From assembly GCF_000169095.1 (NCBI RefSeq), contig NZ_AAVU01000013.1:1-64000 (forward strand): a stretch of DNA of 64,000 nucleotides. The letters are read 5' to 3'. Positions 44,476 through 53,680 of the stretch are shown here, one piece after another (the first letter of the stretch is position 1; each line of letters starts with the position of its first letter). The notes beneath the pieces were generated by a model, which worked only from the letters and a program-made list of their open reading frames with translations, did no database searches and was not told the origin of the DNA. This DNA comes from Lyngbya sp. PCC 8106. GTDB taxonomy: Bacteria; Cyanobacteriota; Cyanobacteriia; Cyanobacteriales; Microcoleaceae. The position numbers and the translations under genes are program-made.

Positions 44476-44537
44476 AGGATGCGTCAAACTTCTAAATTTG
44501 TTGATTCTATAATTAACTAAACGGTTTGGCGCATTCT
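44476..44537 (+). repeat. Long imperfect inverted repeat
   Basis: AGGATGCGTCAAAC (44476-44489) pairs with GTTTGGCGCATTCT (44524-44537), a 14-bp stem with two G-T pairs and a 34-nt loop, between the small lipoprotein and the PspA-like gene. There is no T-run, so it is either an RNA structure or a small palindromic repeat element. Confidence 0.5.
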
Positions 44538-44589
44538 TAGGAAATCAAGATTAACACTCAGAAATTTATCAACCTTCGAGGTTTATCTA

Positions 44590-45108
44590 ATGGTGTACAA
44601 CTTTACTCTCTTTGAAAGAGTCTTGAGATATAATTTACAAGATATAGTGAAAGTTGCTGAAAATCCTGATCAGCTTTTAGATTTGATGATTTTGAATATG
44701 CAAGAAGATCTCATCGAGTTTCGTCAAGCAGTAGATCAAGCAACCGCTTCTCAAAAAAAGAACCAGCAACAATACAATCAATATAAATCTCAAGCGGATA
44801 AGTGGTTTTCTCGCGTTCAACTCGCACTACATAAAGGAGAAGAAAACCTGGCTAAAGAAGCATTACAGCGTTACAAACAATATCAAGAACAAGCAGAAAA
44901 AATTAAATTTACTCTCGATAAAGAAACGATTCAAGTTGATAATTTTCAGAATCACCTAATCACCTTTGAAAAAAAAATATCGGAACTGAAAACCCAGCAA
45001 AAAAGCTTAAGGTATCATAAAAACAGTGAAAGCACAGAAAAAAATGATCAAGAAAATTATCACAATGTAGGGGCGGGTTCCGCGTTAATTGATGTTTCTC
45101 CAAAATAA
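44590..45108 (+). CDS. Short PspA/IM30 (Vipp1)-like protein
   Basis: 172 residues matching the first helices of PspA/Vipp1: an amphipathic N-terminus (VYNFTLFERVLRYNLQDIV), then LDLMILNMQEDLIEFRQAV, ATASQKKNQQQYNQY and SRVQLALHKGEENLAKEALQ. PspA/Vipp1 proteins are ESCRT-III relatives that bind and reshape membranes. This copy stops after the long helical hairpin; the usual proteins have about 220-260 residues, so helices 4-6 are replaced by a short polar tail. It is therefore a truncated paralogue, not the housekeeping vipp1. It leads a group of three further same-strand genes. Confidence 0.82.
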   Translation: MVYNFTLFERVLRYNLQDIVKVAENPDQLLDLMILNMQEDLIEFRQAVDQATASQKKNQQQYNQYKSQADKWFSRVQLALHKGEENLAKEALQRYKQYQEQAEKIKFTLDKETIQVDNFQNHLITFEKKISELKTQQKSLRYHKNSESTEKNDQENYHNVGAGSALIDVSPK

Positions 45109-45252
45109 TATTACTAAACTCACCCTAATCATGTGACAAAATCAGAAGTGGATAGTAAGCCGATCAATTGCGACAACAATTAGATAAGATATAAATTGAG
45201 GCTCTCAAACTAGAGTGATCAAAAAATAATTGATTGAATCAGGAGAAAGAGT

Positions 45253-45846
45253 GTGTCTGATTTCAAAGAATACAGAAGTGTGACTGAGTTTCCAGCAAAA
45301 GCAGAGAATTTAACTCACGAAGAATTAATAGCAAACTATTATGATTTACGGACAACTTATAAAAGTTTAACTGGCAGTCGGGGACAGCTTGTTCGTCGTC
45401 AAAGAGAGGCGAAAGAAAAAATTGTTATCCTTAATCAAGATATTCTGGAAAAAATTAAGCAGTTAGAAACTTTAGATAGAGAAAAACAAGAAATTGAGAG
45501 AATACTAGAAAGACGTAGCTTTGAACTCCAACAAAAAGATATCCAAAAGCAAGAACTTCAATTAGAACTCAATACAATAACCACAGAAATTATTTCTCTT
45601 AAAGAAGAAAGACAAGCCATCACTAATATGATTCATAACTTAAAGAATAGTTATGATGAAGTTCAAGGAACGAATGGTATACTAGGTACATTAGAACGTC
45701 TACAAAACATCATGCGAGCCGTTAAGGTTTTCTTTACTACAGATATTAGTGAACTGATTCAACAGCAAAATTCGGAGATTAATTCTAATCCTGATAGTCA
45801 AGAAAATTCTCGAACCATCGGAAGAAATTTGTTAGATAAAAAATAG
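45253..45846 (+). CDS. Coiled-coil protein of unknown function (PspA-like gene group)
   Basis: 197 residues, GTG start with AGGAG about 8 nt upstream. Residues of about 20-135 are nearly all charged heptad-like helix (QREAKEKIVILNQDILEKIK, KQELQLELNTITTEIISLKE), followed by ILGTLERLQNIMRAVKVFFT and a polar tail. No membrane segment and no known domain. It sits 144 bp after the PspA-like gene and 11 bp before the next gene. Confidence 0.7.
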   Translation: MSDFKEYRSVTEFPAKAENLTHEELIANYYDLRTTYKSLTGSRGQLVRRQREAKEKIVILNQDILEKIKQLETLDREKQEIERILERRSFELQQKDIQKQELQLELNTITTEIISLKEERQAITNMIHNLKNSYDEVQGTNGILGTLERLQNIMRAVKVFFTTDISELIQQQNSEINSNPDSQENSRTIGRNLLDKK

Positions 45847-45857
45847 GAATTTAAAAA

Positions 45858-46451
45858 ATGCCGAATATTTTAGAAACCCTGCAAGATGAAAGCCGCTTTG
45901 ACAAAATAAATAAAAGTATTAACAAGGTTAATCAAGGTGTAGAAAATCTGAGCGATATTGCTGAAAATTTAGCCGATCAAACTGTTGATGCAGTTGAGTC
46001 TGGAATGCGGTTTGGATATGCTTATGCACAGGTTGAAGCGGGAGAAAAGCAATCATCTAATTCTGATGAATATATCGATGTTGAAGTTGCATCTTTATTA
46101 CCGAATACCTCTGAAGTTCTCGATCAAGAATATCTCAAAAATGCAGATTTTTGGACAAAAGACGCTTTAAAAGATCGTTTTAGGACTTGTAATAAAGCTT
46201 ATCAATACTTACAGAAAACTTATGGTTTTAAGTTTAAACCCAGTTGGGATAAAGTTCTAGAAGCTTTTAACACGGGTGGAAAAAGAGAAAGTATTACTCT
46301 TGAAAAGGAAGTCGAAAGTTTAAAACAAACCGTGAATTTACAACAGCAGCAAATTAACAAGTTAGAACAACAAAATACTCTGTTAGAAGCAAAACTGAAT
46401 GAAGTTTTGAGATTGGTGAATTCTGCTAATTTTCAAAACAGGAAAGAATAG
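45858..46451 (+). CDS. Helical protein with C-terminal coiled coil (PspA-like gene group)
   Basis: 197 residues. An N-terminal helix pair (INKSINKVNQGVENLSDIAE), an acidic middle, a short globular part (DALKDRFRTCNKAYQYLQKT, YGFKFKPSWDKVLEAF) and a C-terminal coiled coil (TLEKEVESLKQTVNLQQQQI). No catalytic motif. The 11-bp spacing to the previous gene makes co-transcription very likely. The family is not recognised. Confidence 0.7.
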   Translation: MPNILETLQDESRFDKINKSINKVNQGVENLSDIAENLADQTVDAVESGMRFGYAYAQVEAGEKQSSNSDEYIDVEVASLLPNTSEVLDQEYLKNADFWTKDALKDRFRTCNKAYQYLQKTYGFKFKPSWDKVLEAFNTGGKRESITLEKEVESLKQTVNLQQQQINKLEQQNTLLEAKLNEVLRLVNSANFQNRKE

Positions 46452-46569
46452 CCTAATATTGTTGTGGAGGTAGGTGGGTTTATGTAAATTATTGCTGAGA
46501 ATCTTTAATTTTTGGTGGAACCCGTCTCTACGGATAAATAGAGTTAAACCCGCTTTATTGATAAAAATA

Positions 46570-47142
46570 ATGAACAATTTTAACACTTTTAACACAATCA
46601 AACCCCTAACCGAAGCAACAACATTCGCACTCACAGGAGTCACAACAGGCGCTACTTTAGCCACAACAATAGGAGGGATGGGTTTGGTTGGTGGGTTTGG
46701 TGGGGTGGCGGTGGGAAGTGTACCCATTATGTTAACAGGTGGGGTTTTGGGTGTAGCGGCTTATGGTGCAAAACAAGCCATTCAACAATCAGATTCTTCT
46801 GTTATTTTACCTCTGGTTGGAGGTGCGATCGCAGGCGTAGGAGTAGCGAATATTGTTGGAGGAATGGGGTTAACTGTTGGGGGAACTGCGGTTAGTATTG
46901 GAGTTGTTCCCGTCGCTACAGCAGGCGCAATTTTGGGGTTAGCTGGATATGGGTTTCAACAGATTATTAACTCTCATTTAACCGTTAAAAGTTCGCTAAA
47001 TAAACAATGGGAATATGCAATTTATCGTAAACTCAATGAAGATTTAGCCGCAGCAAAAAAAGCAAAATTAGAAGCCGATCAAGCCAAACGAGATGAATTT
47101 TGGAAACAACGAGATGTAGAATTTAAACACAAAAAATCTTAG
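46570..47142 (+). CDS. Glycine-rich (glycine-zipper) membrane protein
   Basis: 190 residues. Four or five hydrophobic, glycine-rich segments between about 15 and 140 contain repeated GGxGLxGG/GxVGVxxVG patterns (TTIGGMGLVGGFGGVAVGSV, VGGMGLTVGGTAVSIGVVP), typical of tightly packed or oligomerising membrane helices. The cytosolic C-terminus is basic and helical (KLNEDLAAAKKAKLEADQAK). The longest frame starts at 46474, but ATG 46570 is the sensible start. It is last in the PspA-like group and could be its membrane component or a pore former. Confidence 0.65.
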   Translation: MNNFNTFNTIKPLTEATTFALTGVTTGATLATTIGGMGLVGGFGGVAVGSVPIMLTGGVLGVAAYGAKQAIQQSDSSVILPLVGGAIAGVGVANIVGGMGLTVGGTAVSIGVVPVATAGAILGLAGYGFQQIINSHLTVKSSLNKQWEYAIYRKLNEDLAAAKKAKLEADQAKRDEFWKQRDVEFKHKKS

Positions 47143-47486
47143 CGGTGTAAGGGTTGCACTCTCAAAAATTAGTTTATTTTTATTAGTCAGTATTTTTATT
47201 AGCTTTAAATTTTACTAATATCGTGTATAATATAATGTTAACTCAATAATTCTACCGAAAGAGAGTTGAAAAATTTTCTTTTTTAAGAATTTTAAACATA
47301 AAAAATAAATTCCGGTATCATTCAAACACTTAAAAAGCAATTTAGTAAAAATTCGTAATATTATTCAATATTGGTAAAACAATGCGTTAACCTAAACAAT
47401 AGGCTTGAAATCGATTAATGATGGTCTCAGAATTGATCGATTAATTTATTGTCGTCAATAATTACTGTTGTGGAGTCACTTTAAAA
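47143..47486. other. AT-rich intergenic region
   Basis: 344 bp between the glycine-rich protein and the antiporter gene. Very AT-rich, with no clear terminator hairpin, open frame or repeat. Confidence 0.4.
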
Positions 47487-48434
47487 ATGGTTGAATTGTT
47501 GATTTGGATTCTTGTCTTTGTTGTGAGTTTAATTGTTTTAATTAAATTTTCAGATATTTTTACAGAAACAGCGGGAAAAATAGGAGTATCTTTAGGATTT
47601 AGTCCGTTTATTGTGGGTGTAACTATTGTTGCAATTGGTACATCACTTCCTGAATTAGTCTCCTCAATTTTTGCGGTTTATCAAGGGGCTACCGAAATTG
47701 TTGCGAGTAATGTAATCGGTTCTAATGTTGCCAATATCTTCTTAATTATCGGTGTTGCGACGCTGTTGAGTAGTCCCCTAAAAATAACTTACAATCTCCT
47801 AGATGTTGATTTACCCTTATTTGTCGGTTCAGCATTTCTACTCTATTTTACCCTATCAGACGGTGATTTTTCTTTTGGAGAAGCGATTCTTTGTATCTTA
47901 GCCTATCTTATTCATCTCACTTATACCATTCGTTGTGGACAAGTTGAAACCCCAGAAATGCCTAGTGATGGATCAACTCGATCTAGCTACTTATTCAAAC
48001 AAATTATTGTTCTGTTAATCTGCACTGCTTGTATGTTTTTAGGTGCAAATTTTACGATTCAGTCTATTATTAAGATAGCAGATATTTTAGGAATAGGCAA
48101 AGAATTAATTGCGATTAGTGCTGTTGCACTCGGAACGTCCTTACCCGAACTTGCGGTTACATTTTCCGCTTCTCGTCGAGGAGATGCAGAAGTTGCGATT
48201 GGAAATGTCTTAGGTTCTAATATTTTTAACTCACTGATTGTTATGGGAGTTCCTGGATTATTTGAAGATTTAATTATTCCAGATATAATTATTCGAGATG
48301 GTTTACCGATGTTACTCGCATCAACATTATTATTCTTTTTTGTCACTCAAGATAAGAAAGTCACAAAATGGGAAGGATGGCTATTTTTTGTTTTGTATGC
48401 TTGGTTTATTGGTAATCTGTTTGACTTAATTTAA
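47487..48434 (+). CDS. CaCA-family calcium/sodium antiporter (YrbG-like)
   Basis: 315-residue membrane exchanger with two inverted halves. The two alpha repeats are clear: GTSLPELVSSIFAV with ASNVIGSNVANIF in the first half, and GTSLPELAVTFSA with IGNVLGSNIFNSL in the second, containing the ion-binding Glu and Asn residues. It expels Ca2+ (or K+) in exchange for Na+ or H+. The length is normal. Confidence 0.93.
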   Translation: MVELLIWILVFVVSLIVLIKFSDIFTETAGKIGVSLGFSPFIVGVTIVAIGTSLPELVSSIFAVYQGATEIVASNVIGSNVANIFLIIGVATLLSSPLKITYNLLDVDLPLFVGSAFLLYFTLSDGDFSFGEAILCILAYLIHLTYTIRCGQVETPEMPSDGSTRSSYLFKQIIVLLICTACMFLGANFTIQSIIKIADILGIGKELIAISAVALGTSLPELAVTFSASRRGDAEVAIGNVLGSNIFNSLIVMGVPGLFEDLIIPDIIIRDGLPMLLASTLLFFFVTQDKKVTKWEGWLFFVLYAWFIGNLFDLI

Positions 48435-48463
48435 TCATCTAATGAATTGATCAAAAACTAAAA

Positions 48464-48501
48464 ACACCGACAAATTTAAACGAATTAAAAAAGTCGGTGT
48501 T
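48464..48501. terminator. Bidirectional terminator between the antiporter and holin-like genes
   Basis: AACACCGAC and GTCGGTGTT form a 9-bp perfect stem with a 20-nt loop. A-runs before and inside the loop give U-rich 3' sides for the minus-strand transcript. It lies between convergent genes. Confidence 0.7.
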
Positions 48502-48527
48502 CTGAAAACTTTTAAATTCAAGTGTTG

Positions 48528-48905
48528 TTATGAAACTCCAATAATTTGATAAATAACTGAGTTAATAACAACCAACGCCACTGAACCGATTAAAGCACTT
48601 AAGATTCCCCACCGTAAACGAAATCCAGAAACCAACCAAGCGGCGATTCCAAAGATAGTCATATTCAAAATCAAACCCACAATAAAGGCTGAGAAAATGA
48701 CATCTAGAGGTAAAGCAAAAGTTTCTAATACAGGTCGAACCAAAACATTTAAAACGCCGAAAATAGCAGCCGACCACAATGCTTTTTGAAAGGTATCAAT
48801 TTCAACACCAGTAATCGGACTAAGTTGAGCAATTAAAAACAAACTAATCGCATTAACAACCCAAGCAATCAGCAAAGCGGCGGGATCATTGATAATATTT
48901 TCCAT
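48528..48905 (-). CDS. Phage-holin family 4-type membrane protein (YvlD-like)
   Basis: 125 residues with four hydrophobic helices matching the PF04020-type family (WVVNAISLFLIAQLSPITGV, ALWSAAIFGVLNVLVRPVLE). Despite the name these are chromosomal membrane proteins in cyanobacteria and Firmicutes. No phage genes are nearby. Function unknown. Confidence 0.82.
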   Translation of the reverse strand: MENIINDPAALLIAWVVNAISLFLIAQLSPITGVEIDTFQKALWSAAIFGVLNVLVRPVLETFALPLDVIFSAFIVGLILNMTIFGIAAWLVSGFRLRWGILSALIGSVALVVINSVIYQIIGVS

Positions 48906-48944
48906 CTGAGTTGACCTCCTCAGTTATGTTTTTTGGATTACACC

Positions 48945-50036
48945 CTAGACATTAAACCGAAATAGCAACACATCTCCTTCTTGTACAGTATACTCTTTAC
49001 CTTCTGAACGCACCAACCCTTTTTCTTTCGCCCCATTCATCGAACCTGTACTCACTAAATCCTGATAAGCAACAGTTTCCGCGCGAATAAAACCCCGTTC
49101 AAAATCGGTATGAATAACCCCTGCGGCTTGTGGGGCTAACATTCCCACCTGAATTGTCCAAGCACGAGTTTCTTTTGGCCCTGTCGTCAGAAATGTTCGT
49201 AAACCCAAGAGTTGATAAGTCGCCTTAATTAAAGATTTTAAACCGCCTTCTTTCACCCCTAAAGACTCTAGAAAATCCGCTCGTTCTTCTGGAGGTAATT
49301 CAACCAATTCTGATTCAACTTGAGCGGAAATAATCACGACTTGAGCATTTTCTTGAGTAGCCACTTCACGAACTTTTTCAACCCAATCATTCCCGGTTGC
49401 TAAATCTTCTTCAGAAACATTTGTAGCGTAAATAATCGGCTTTTGAGTCAACAATTCTAAGACTTTAACTGCTTCTAATTCTTCTTCTGTTAAATCAGCT
49501 TGTCTGGCGGATTTTCCTTCATTCAAAACAGCCGTTAACTTCTCTAAAGCACCCAACTCCAACTGAGCCTCTTTACTGGTACGGGCTAACTTACGAACTC
49601 GGTCTATCCGACGTTCAATTTGAGACAAATCTGCGAGTCCCAATTCCAGGTTAATGATCTCAATATCCCGCACCGGATCAATGGAACCAGAAACATGAAT
49701 AATATCATCATTTTCAAAGCAGCGCACCACATGAATAATCGCATCAACTTGACGAATATTAGCCAAAAACTTATTTCCCAATCCTTCGCCCTGACTCGCA
49801 CCTTTGACTAATCCCGCAATGTCAACAAATTCAATCCTAGTCGGGATAATTTGTTCAGAATTAGAAATCTTGGCTAACACCTCTAAACGTTCATCCGGTA
49901 CGGCGACAACACCAACATTCGGTTCAATGGTACAAAACGGAAAATTCGCGGCTGTGGCTTTAGCATTGGCAACCACAGCATTAAATAAGGTTGATTTACC
50001 AACATTCGGAAGTCCAACAATTCCAGCTCTGAGCAT
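48945..50036 (-). CDS. ychF: Redox-regulated ATPase YchF
   Basis: OBG-family P-loop protein that hydrolyses ATP and binds ribosomes; involved in the oxidative stress response. GLPNVGKSTLFNA at residues 7-19, DIAGLVKGASQGEGLG, the coiled-coil insert (about 130-190) and the C-terminal TGS domain (FLTTGPKETRAWTI) are all complete in 363 residues. Confidence 0.97.
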   Translation of the reverse strand: MLRAGIVGLPNVGKSTLFNAVVANAKATAANFPFCTIEPNVGVVAVPDERLEVLAKISNSEQIIPTRIEFVDIAGLVKGASQGEGLGNKFLANIRQVDAIIHVVRCFENDDIIHVSGSIDPVRDIEIINLELGLADLSQIERRIDRVRKLARTSKEAQLELGALEKLTAVLNEGKSARQADLTEEELEAVKVLELLTQKPIIYATNVSEEDLATGNDWVEKVREVATQENAQVVIISAQVESELVELPPEERADFLESLGVKEGGLKSLIKATYQLLGLRTFLTTGPKETRAWTIQVGMLAPQAAGVIHTDFERGFIRAETVAYQDLVSTGSMNGAKEKGLVRSEGKEYTVQEGDVLLFRFNV

Positions 50037-50110
50037 ATCGCAAATTAAAAGGTGTTACCTCTGTAACAATAGCAGACCGAAGGCTTGTTTTGTAAACCCT
50101 TTTTGTGAAT

Positions 50111-51076
50111 TCAGTCTGTTGAGCTAGGTAGAGAGTTCAAAGGTTTGAGAATAAAGCGATTTTTTCCTTCCATTTTAGCTTGATAGAGTGCTTGATCTGA
50201 AATGTCTATCAGAGAGAGAGGAGACTCCTCACAACAAGGAATTCCCCCTGCAATTCCCATACTGAGCGTGACATAGGAACTCACGAGAGAAGCAGAGTGA
50301 GGAATGGCTAACTTTTGCATAGCCTCTTGAATACGTTCAGCTATATAAATCGCTCCTTGAGCAGAAGTATTAGGTAAAATAATCGCAAATTCTTCACCCC
50401 CATAACGAGCAACCAAATCAGCAGGACGTCGTACCACTTCGTAAAGGGTTTGAGCGACTTTAATTAAGCATTGATCTCCGGCGATATGTCCGAAAGTATC
50501 GTTATAATTTTTAAAACAGTCAATATCGCATAAAATCAAATGCAAGGATTTTTGTTCACGACATAATCGCAGCCATTCTTGATTTAAAGTCTCATCAAAA
50601 CAACGACGATTAGGAATTTTGGTTAAACCATCTAGAGTTGCTAGGATTAATAATTGTTTGTTTTTTTCTTCGAGTTCTTGTTTGAGTAAATGTTCTTCAT
50701 TGAGTTGATTTTTGAGTCGCAGAGACATTCCTCGCACTCGGAGTAAAGCTTCTATTCTCAAAAAAAGTTCTGGCTTTTCAATCGGACTAAAAATGACTTC
50801 ATCTATACTTTGCAAAACTTGGATGGTTAATCGTCCAGCATATTGTCGAGGTGTAATTAATAAAAAGGGTAAAAAAATAGGTTCAGAAGCTTTGGTTTTT
50901 ATTTGAATAGATGGGTAATATTTTGTGAACATGATTCCATCTAGCAAACACAAATCAAAGTCTTGCTCCCAAATCTGTTCATTCTCACCTAGAAGAATGT
51001 GATAGTGTTTCTCAAGAATTTGAACTAAAAGATTACAGTTTTCTTGATGAGCAATAAGTAATAAAATACTATTCAT
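50111..51076 (-). CDS. Diguanylate cyclase with degenerate receiver domain
   Basis: 321 residues. The N-terminal part (about 1-115) looks like a receiver domain, with Asp in LCLLDGIMF and a PIEKPELFLRIEALLRVRG end, but the usual acidic pair is missing (LLLIAHQEN). A short coiled coil precedes the GGDEF domain with DGLTKIPNRRCFD and the active RYGGEEFAIIL signature, predicting c-di-GMP synthesis. No clear RxxD inhibitory site was identified. The frame opens eight codons earlier; ATG 51076 is preferred. It follows the KaiC-like gene by 162 bp on the same strand. Confidence 0.87.
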   Translation of the reverse strand: MNSILLLIAHQENCNLLVQILEKHYHILLGENEQIWEQDFDLCLLDGIMFTKYYPSIQIKTKASEPIFLPFLLITPRQYAGRLTIQVLQSIDEVIFSPIEKPELFLRIEALLRVRGMSLRLKNQLNEEHLLKQELEEKNKQLLILATLDGLTKIPNRRCFDETLNQEWLRLCREQKSLHLILCDIDCFKNYNDTFGHIAGDQCLIKVAQTLYEVVRRPADLVARYGGEEFAIILPNTSAQGAIYIAERIQEAMQKLAIPHSASLVSSYVTLSMGIAGGIPCCEESPLSLIDISDQALYQAKMEGKNRFILKPLNSLPSSTD

Positions 51077-51238
51077 AACAGTTAACCAATAAAGCTGCAA
51101 AGCTCATCCAGATCACAGCGAATAAATAGAGAAAAAACGACAGATGAAATCATAATTTAATCATTGATAATAACTTATAAAAAAAGTCAAACTGAAATCA
51201 ATCTCTAACTTGACAAGCGATCAATAATCTGATGCTTT

Positions 51239-52714
51239 TTATGTAGGATCATCGAGATCATCAAAGCGGATGAACTCTGGATTTCCACTGAGAATTCCTC
51301 GCAAATTTGTAAGAGGTTTTCCCACCTTAATTCCATAACGAGTAATAGAAACTTCTCGCAGTGTTTTTTCAAAGTCACTCAGTCGTTTTTTGAGTACACC
51401 AATTGCTTTGTGAAGTTCACCTCGAATTTCTAGATACCGCATGAAAATAATATTATCCGCCAAATAAGATATCCCCAACTCTGTCACCCGAAAATCCCCT
51501 GTTATCCATTCCATCTCATTAATTAATAAGGTTGCAACTCCCATATTTTTGAGATAGCGACATAGACTATGAAGATGATTGGTTAAGTTTTCCTGTTGAA
51601 AAGAAAGCCGATAACCTGCCATACTATCAATCATAACAATTTGAGCAGACTGGTTTTCAACTTCTTGTCGGATAATATTCGCAAACTCATCGGGTGTATA
51701 GAGTAGTGGTTCTATCGACAAAATACACAAAGTTCCCCGTTCAACCATCGCTTTAACTGGAATATTCACGGACTCACAACGACGAGTCAGTGTATCGATT
51801 GATTCCTCAAACGTACAAACCAATGAGCGCTCACCTCGACCCGCAGCTTCTTTCATAAATTGCATTCCTAAAGTCGTTTTTCCGACTCCAGAAGGGCCAC
51901 TAATAATAGTAATCGTACTGCGTTCTAAACCCCCTTGTAACAGTTCATCTAAATCCGGAATTCCAGAGGAAATTGTTTCAGTAGAAAAAATTTGTTGAAA
52001 TTCATCAGGAAGCAATCGTGGAAAAATCAGCATTCCAGAGTCAGTCAGGCGCATCGCGTGATATCCTGGGCGAAAATTAGAACTGCGAAACTTCAAAATA
52101 CTGAGAAAGCGTCCTTGCTGAGAAAACTCTAAGTTAATAATACCATCACTAATAAATTGTAAGTCTTCATCCGGAGCTTCTAGACTACTTTCTGTAGTAA
52201 ATAATACTGTGATTTTACGTTCTTTTAGAAATCTCAAAAAAGCACTAATTTGTTTATGAAAGATAAACTTGTCGTTAGCGAGATAGCGAAATTGAGTCAT
52301 TGAGTCAATAAAAACTCGTTGAGGTTTACACGTTTCAATTTGTTCAATAATTTTTTGTGTCAGCGGATCTCGTTCAACATCAGCAGGTGAAAAAATATCA
52401 TAACTTTGAGCTTGAGTAAAAAACTCTGAACTCGGACTCAAATCGAGAAAATGAAACATATTGTGATCAAAATTCAATGCAGAAGTAATACTCCGTAACT
52501 GAGAGACTGCTTCTCCCAAAGTAATATATAGGGATGTCTCTCCCTGTAAAATTCCAGCCTGCAAAAAGTGTAACCCAATCGTAGTTTTACCACATCCTGG
52601 TCCCCCTCGAACCATATAACCACGCTCTGGAATTAACCCCCCATAAAGAACTTCATCTAACCCAGAAATACCTGTTGAAAGACGATCTTGATTCATGTTT
52701 TTAGTTGCAACCAA
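51239..52714 (-). CDS. KaiC-like tandem RecA-domain ATPase
   Basis: 491 residues with two RecA/KaiC domains. Walker A motifs: GGPGCGKTT (37-45) and GPSGVGKTT (273-281). The catalytic glutamate pair is intact in the second domain (TFEE, 303-304) but altered in the first (TLGE, 66-68). At the clock KaiC autophosphorylation sites Thr426/Ser431/Thr432 this protein has Thr411, Ser416 and Tyr417 (TELGISY), so the Ser is kept and the second Thr is Tyr. This is a KaiC paralogue, not the core clock KaiC, and no kaiA/kaiB is adjacent. The next gene is a receiver-GGDEF protein, a possible partner. Confidence 0.87.
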   Translation of the reverse strand: MVATKNMNQDRLSTGISGLDEVLYGGLIPERGYMVRGGPGCGKTTIGLHFLQAGILQGETSLYITLGEAVSQLRSITSALNFDHNMFHFLDLSPSSEFFTQAQSYDIFSPADVERDPLTQKIIEQIETCKPQRVFIDSMTQFRYLANDKFIFHKQISAFLRFLKERKITVLFTTESSLEAPDEDLQFISDGIINLEFSQQGRFLSILKFRSSNFRPGYHAMRLTDSGMLIFPRLLPDEFQQIFSTETISSGIPDLDELLQGGLERSTITIISGPSGVGKTTLGMQFMKEAAGRGERSLVCTFEESIDTLTRRCESVNIPVKAMVERGTLCILSIEPLLYTPDEFANIIRQEVENQSAQIVMIDSMAGYRLSFQQENLTNHLHSLCRYLKNMGVATLLINEMEWITGDFRVTELGISYLADNIIFMRYLEIRGELHKAIGVLKKRLSDFEKTLREVSITRYGIKVGKPLTNLRGILSGNPEFIRFDDLDDPT

Positions 52715-52916
52715 TAATCAAAAAATAGTGATGAAACAATTGACATAGAACTTCTTTAATCATCATATCCTGATTAATGAGTCTTTCAAACTCTGATTTT
52801 TAATTGTTGATTTTTTTTGATATCTTTGTATTATTTCTTCTTAAAAATTAAGATAAATTTTAAATTTTTTGGGGAGAATTAGATTGAGATCTTAATAAAT
52901 TATTCCTTTTTCACTC

Positions 52917-53579
52917 TCATTCCACCCAATTCGCTGCGGCTTCCCATCCCTTACCCTCTCGCACTAAAATCGGTTCATCCCCCGTTAGATCCAAAATAGT
53001 AGAAACTTGATAACCCGGATCAGAACCATCATCAACAATAATATCCACCAACTTTTCTAAACAATCAAACAATTCAGCTTTTCCCATATTTCCAGTCCTC
53101 GGAACCGCCAGAGGTGCTTGTCCTTCTTCTTCATTAGTAATATGTGCAGAAGTAGAAATGATCGGATTTCCCAACGTTTCAATTAAAGCCAAACAAAAAT
53201 GATTATCCGGGACTCGAATTCCTGTAGTTTTCCGTTTGGGAGACATCACCAGACGCGGTACCAACTTCGTCGCTGGAAGTAAAAACGTATAACTTCCGGG
53301 AATTAACCGCTTAATAATTCGATAAGCCTGATTGCTAACATTCGCATAATCAGAAATATTAGAAAGCGATGAACAAAGAAACGTCAACGGTTTATCATTA
53401 GAGAGTTGCTTGATTTGTCGTACCCGTTCAACCGCAGACTTGACAGTCAGATCGCAGCCAATTGCATAAACCGTATCCGTTGGATAAAGCATCACCGCCC
53501 CAGAGCGAAGATCCGCAATCACTTTTGTGATCGTCCGTTCTTGCGGGTTTTGGGGATGAACTTCGTAATAAGTCGCCAT
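52917..53579 (-). CDS. L-threonylcarbamoyladenylate synthase (Sua5/YrdC family)
   Basis: Makes the threonylcarbamoyl-AMP used for t6A37 tRNA modification. Motifs: VMLYPTDTVYAIGCD, KPLTFLCSSLSNIS and RVPDNHFCLALIE; there is no C-terminal Sua5 extension, so it is TsaC-type (220 residues). The longest frame starts at 53663, but ATG 53579 (MATYYEVHPQ) is the usual N-terminus. It is divergent from larC with a 101-bp gap. Confidence 0.9.
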   Translation of the reverse strand: MATYYEVHPQNPQERTITKVIADLRSGAVMLYPTDTVYAIGCDLTVKSAVERVRQIKQLSNDKPLTFLCSSLSNISDYANVSNQAYRIIKRLIPGSYTFLLPATKLVPRLVMSPKRKTTGIRVPDNHFCLALIETLGNPIISTSAHITNEEEGQAPLAVPRTGNMGKAELFDCLEKLVDIIVDDGSDPGYQVSTILDLTGDEPILVREGKGWEAAANWVE

Positions 53580-53680
53580 AGATTTAATCTTAAAAATTAG
53601 GTTTAGATTTAAGGGTTTTAATTTTAGATTAAAGTGTGAGAAGGCTAATTTTCCCTCTAACACTCACCACACACCAAACC

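Noticed and set aside
44590..45108. Housekeeping vipp1/IM30
   Set aside because: Only about 170 residues, lacking the C-terminal helices; a full vipp1 must be elsewhere.
48528..48905. Holin as a sign of a prophage
   Set aside because: The family name is historical; there are no other phage genes and it lies among housekeeping genes.
51239..52714. Circadian clock gene kaiC
   Set aside because: The first-domain Glu pair and the Thr432 position are changed and no kaiA/kaiB is adjacent, so it is a KaiC paralogue.
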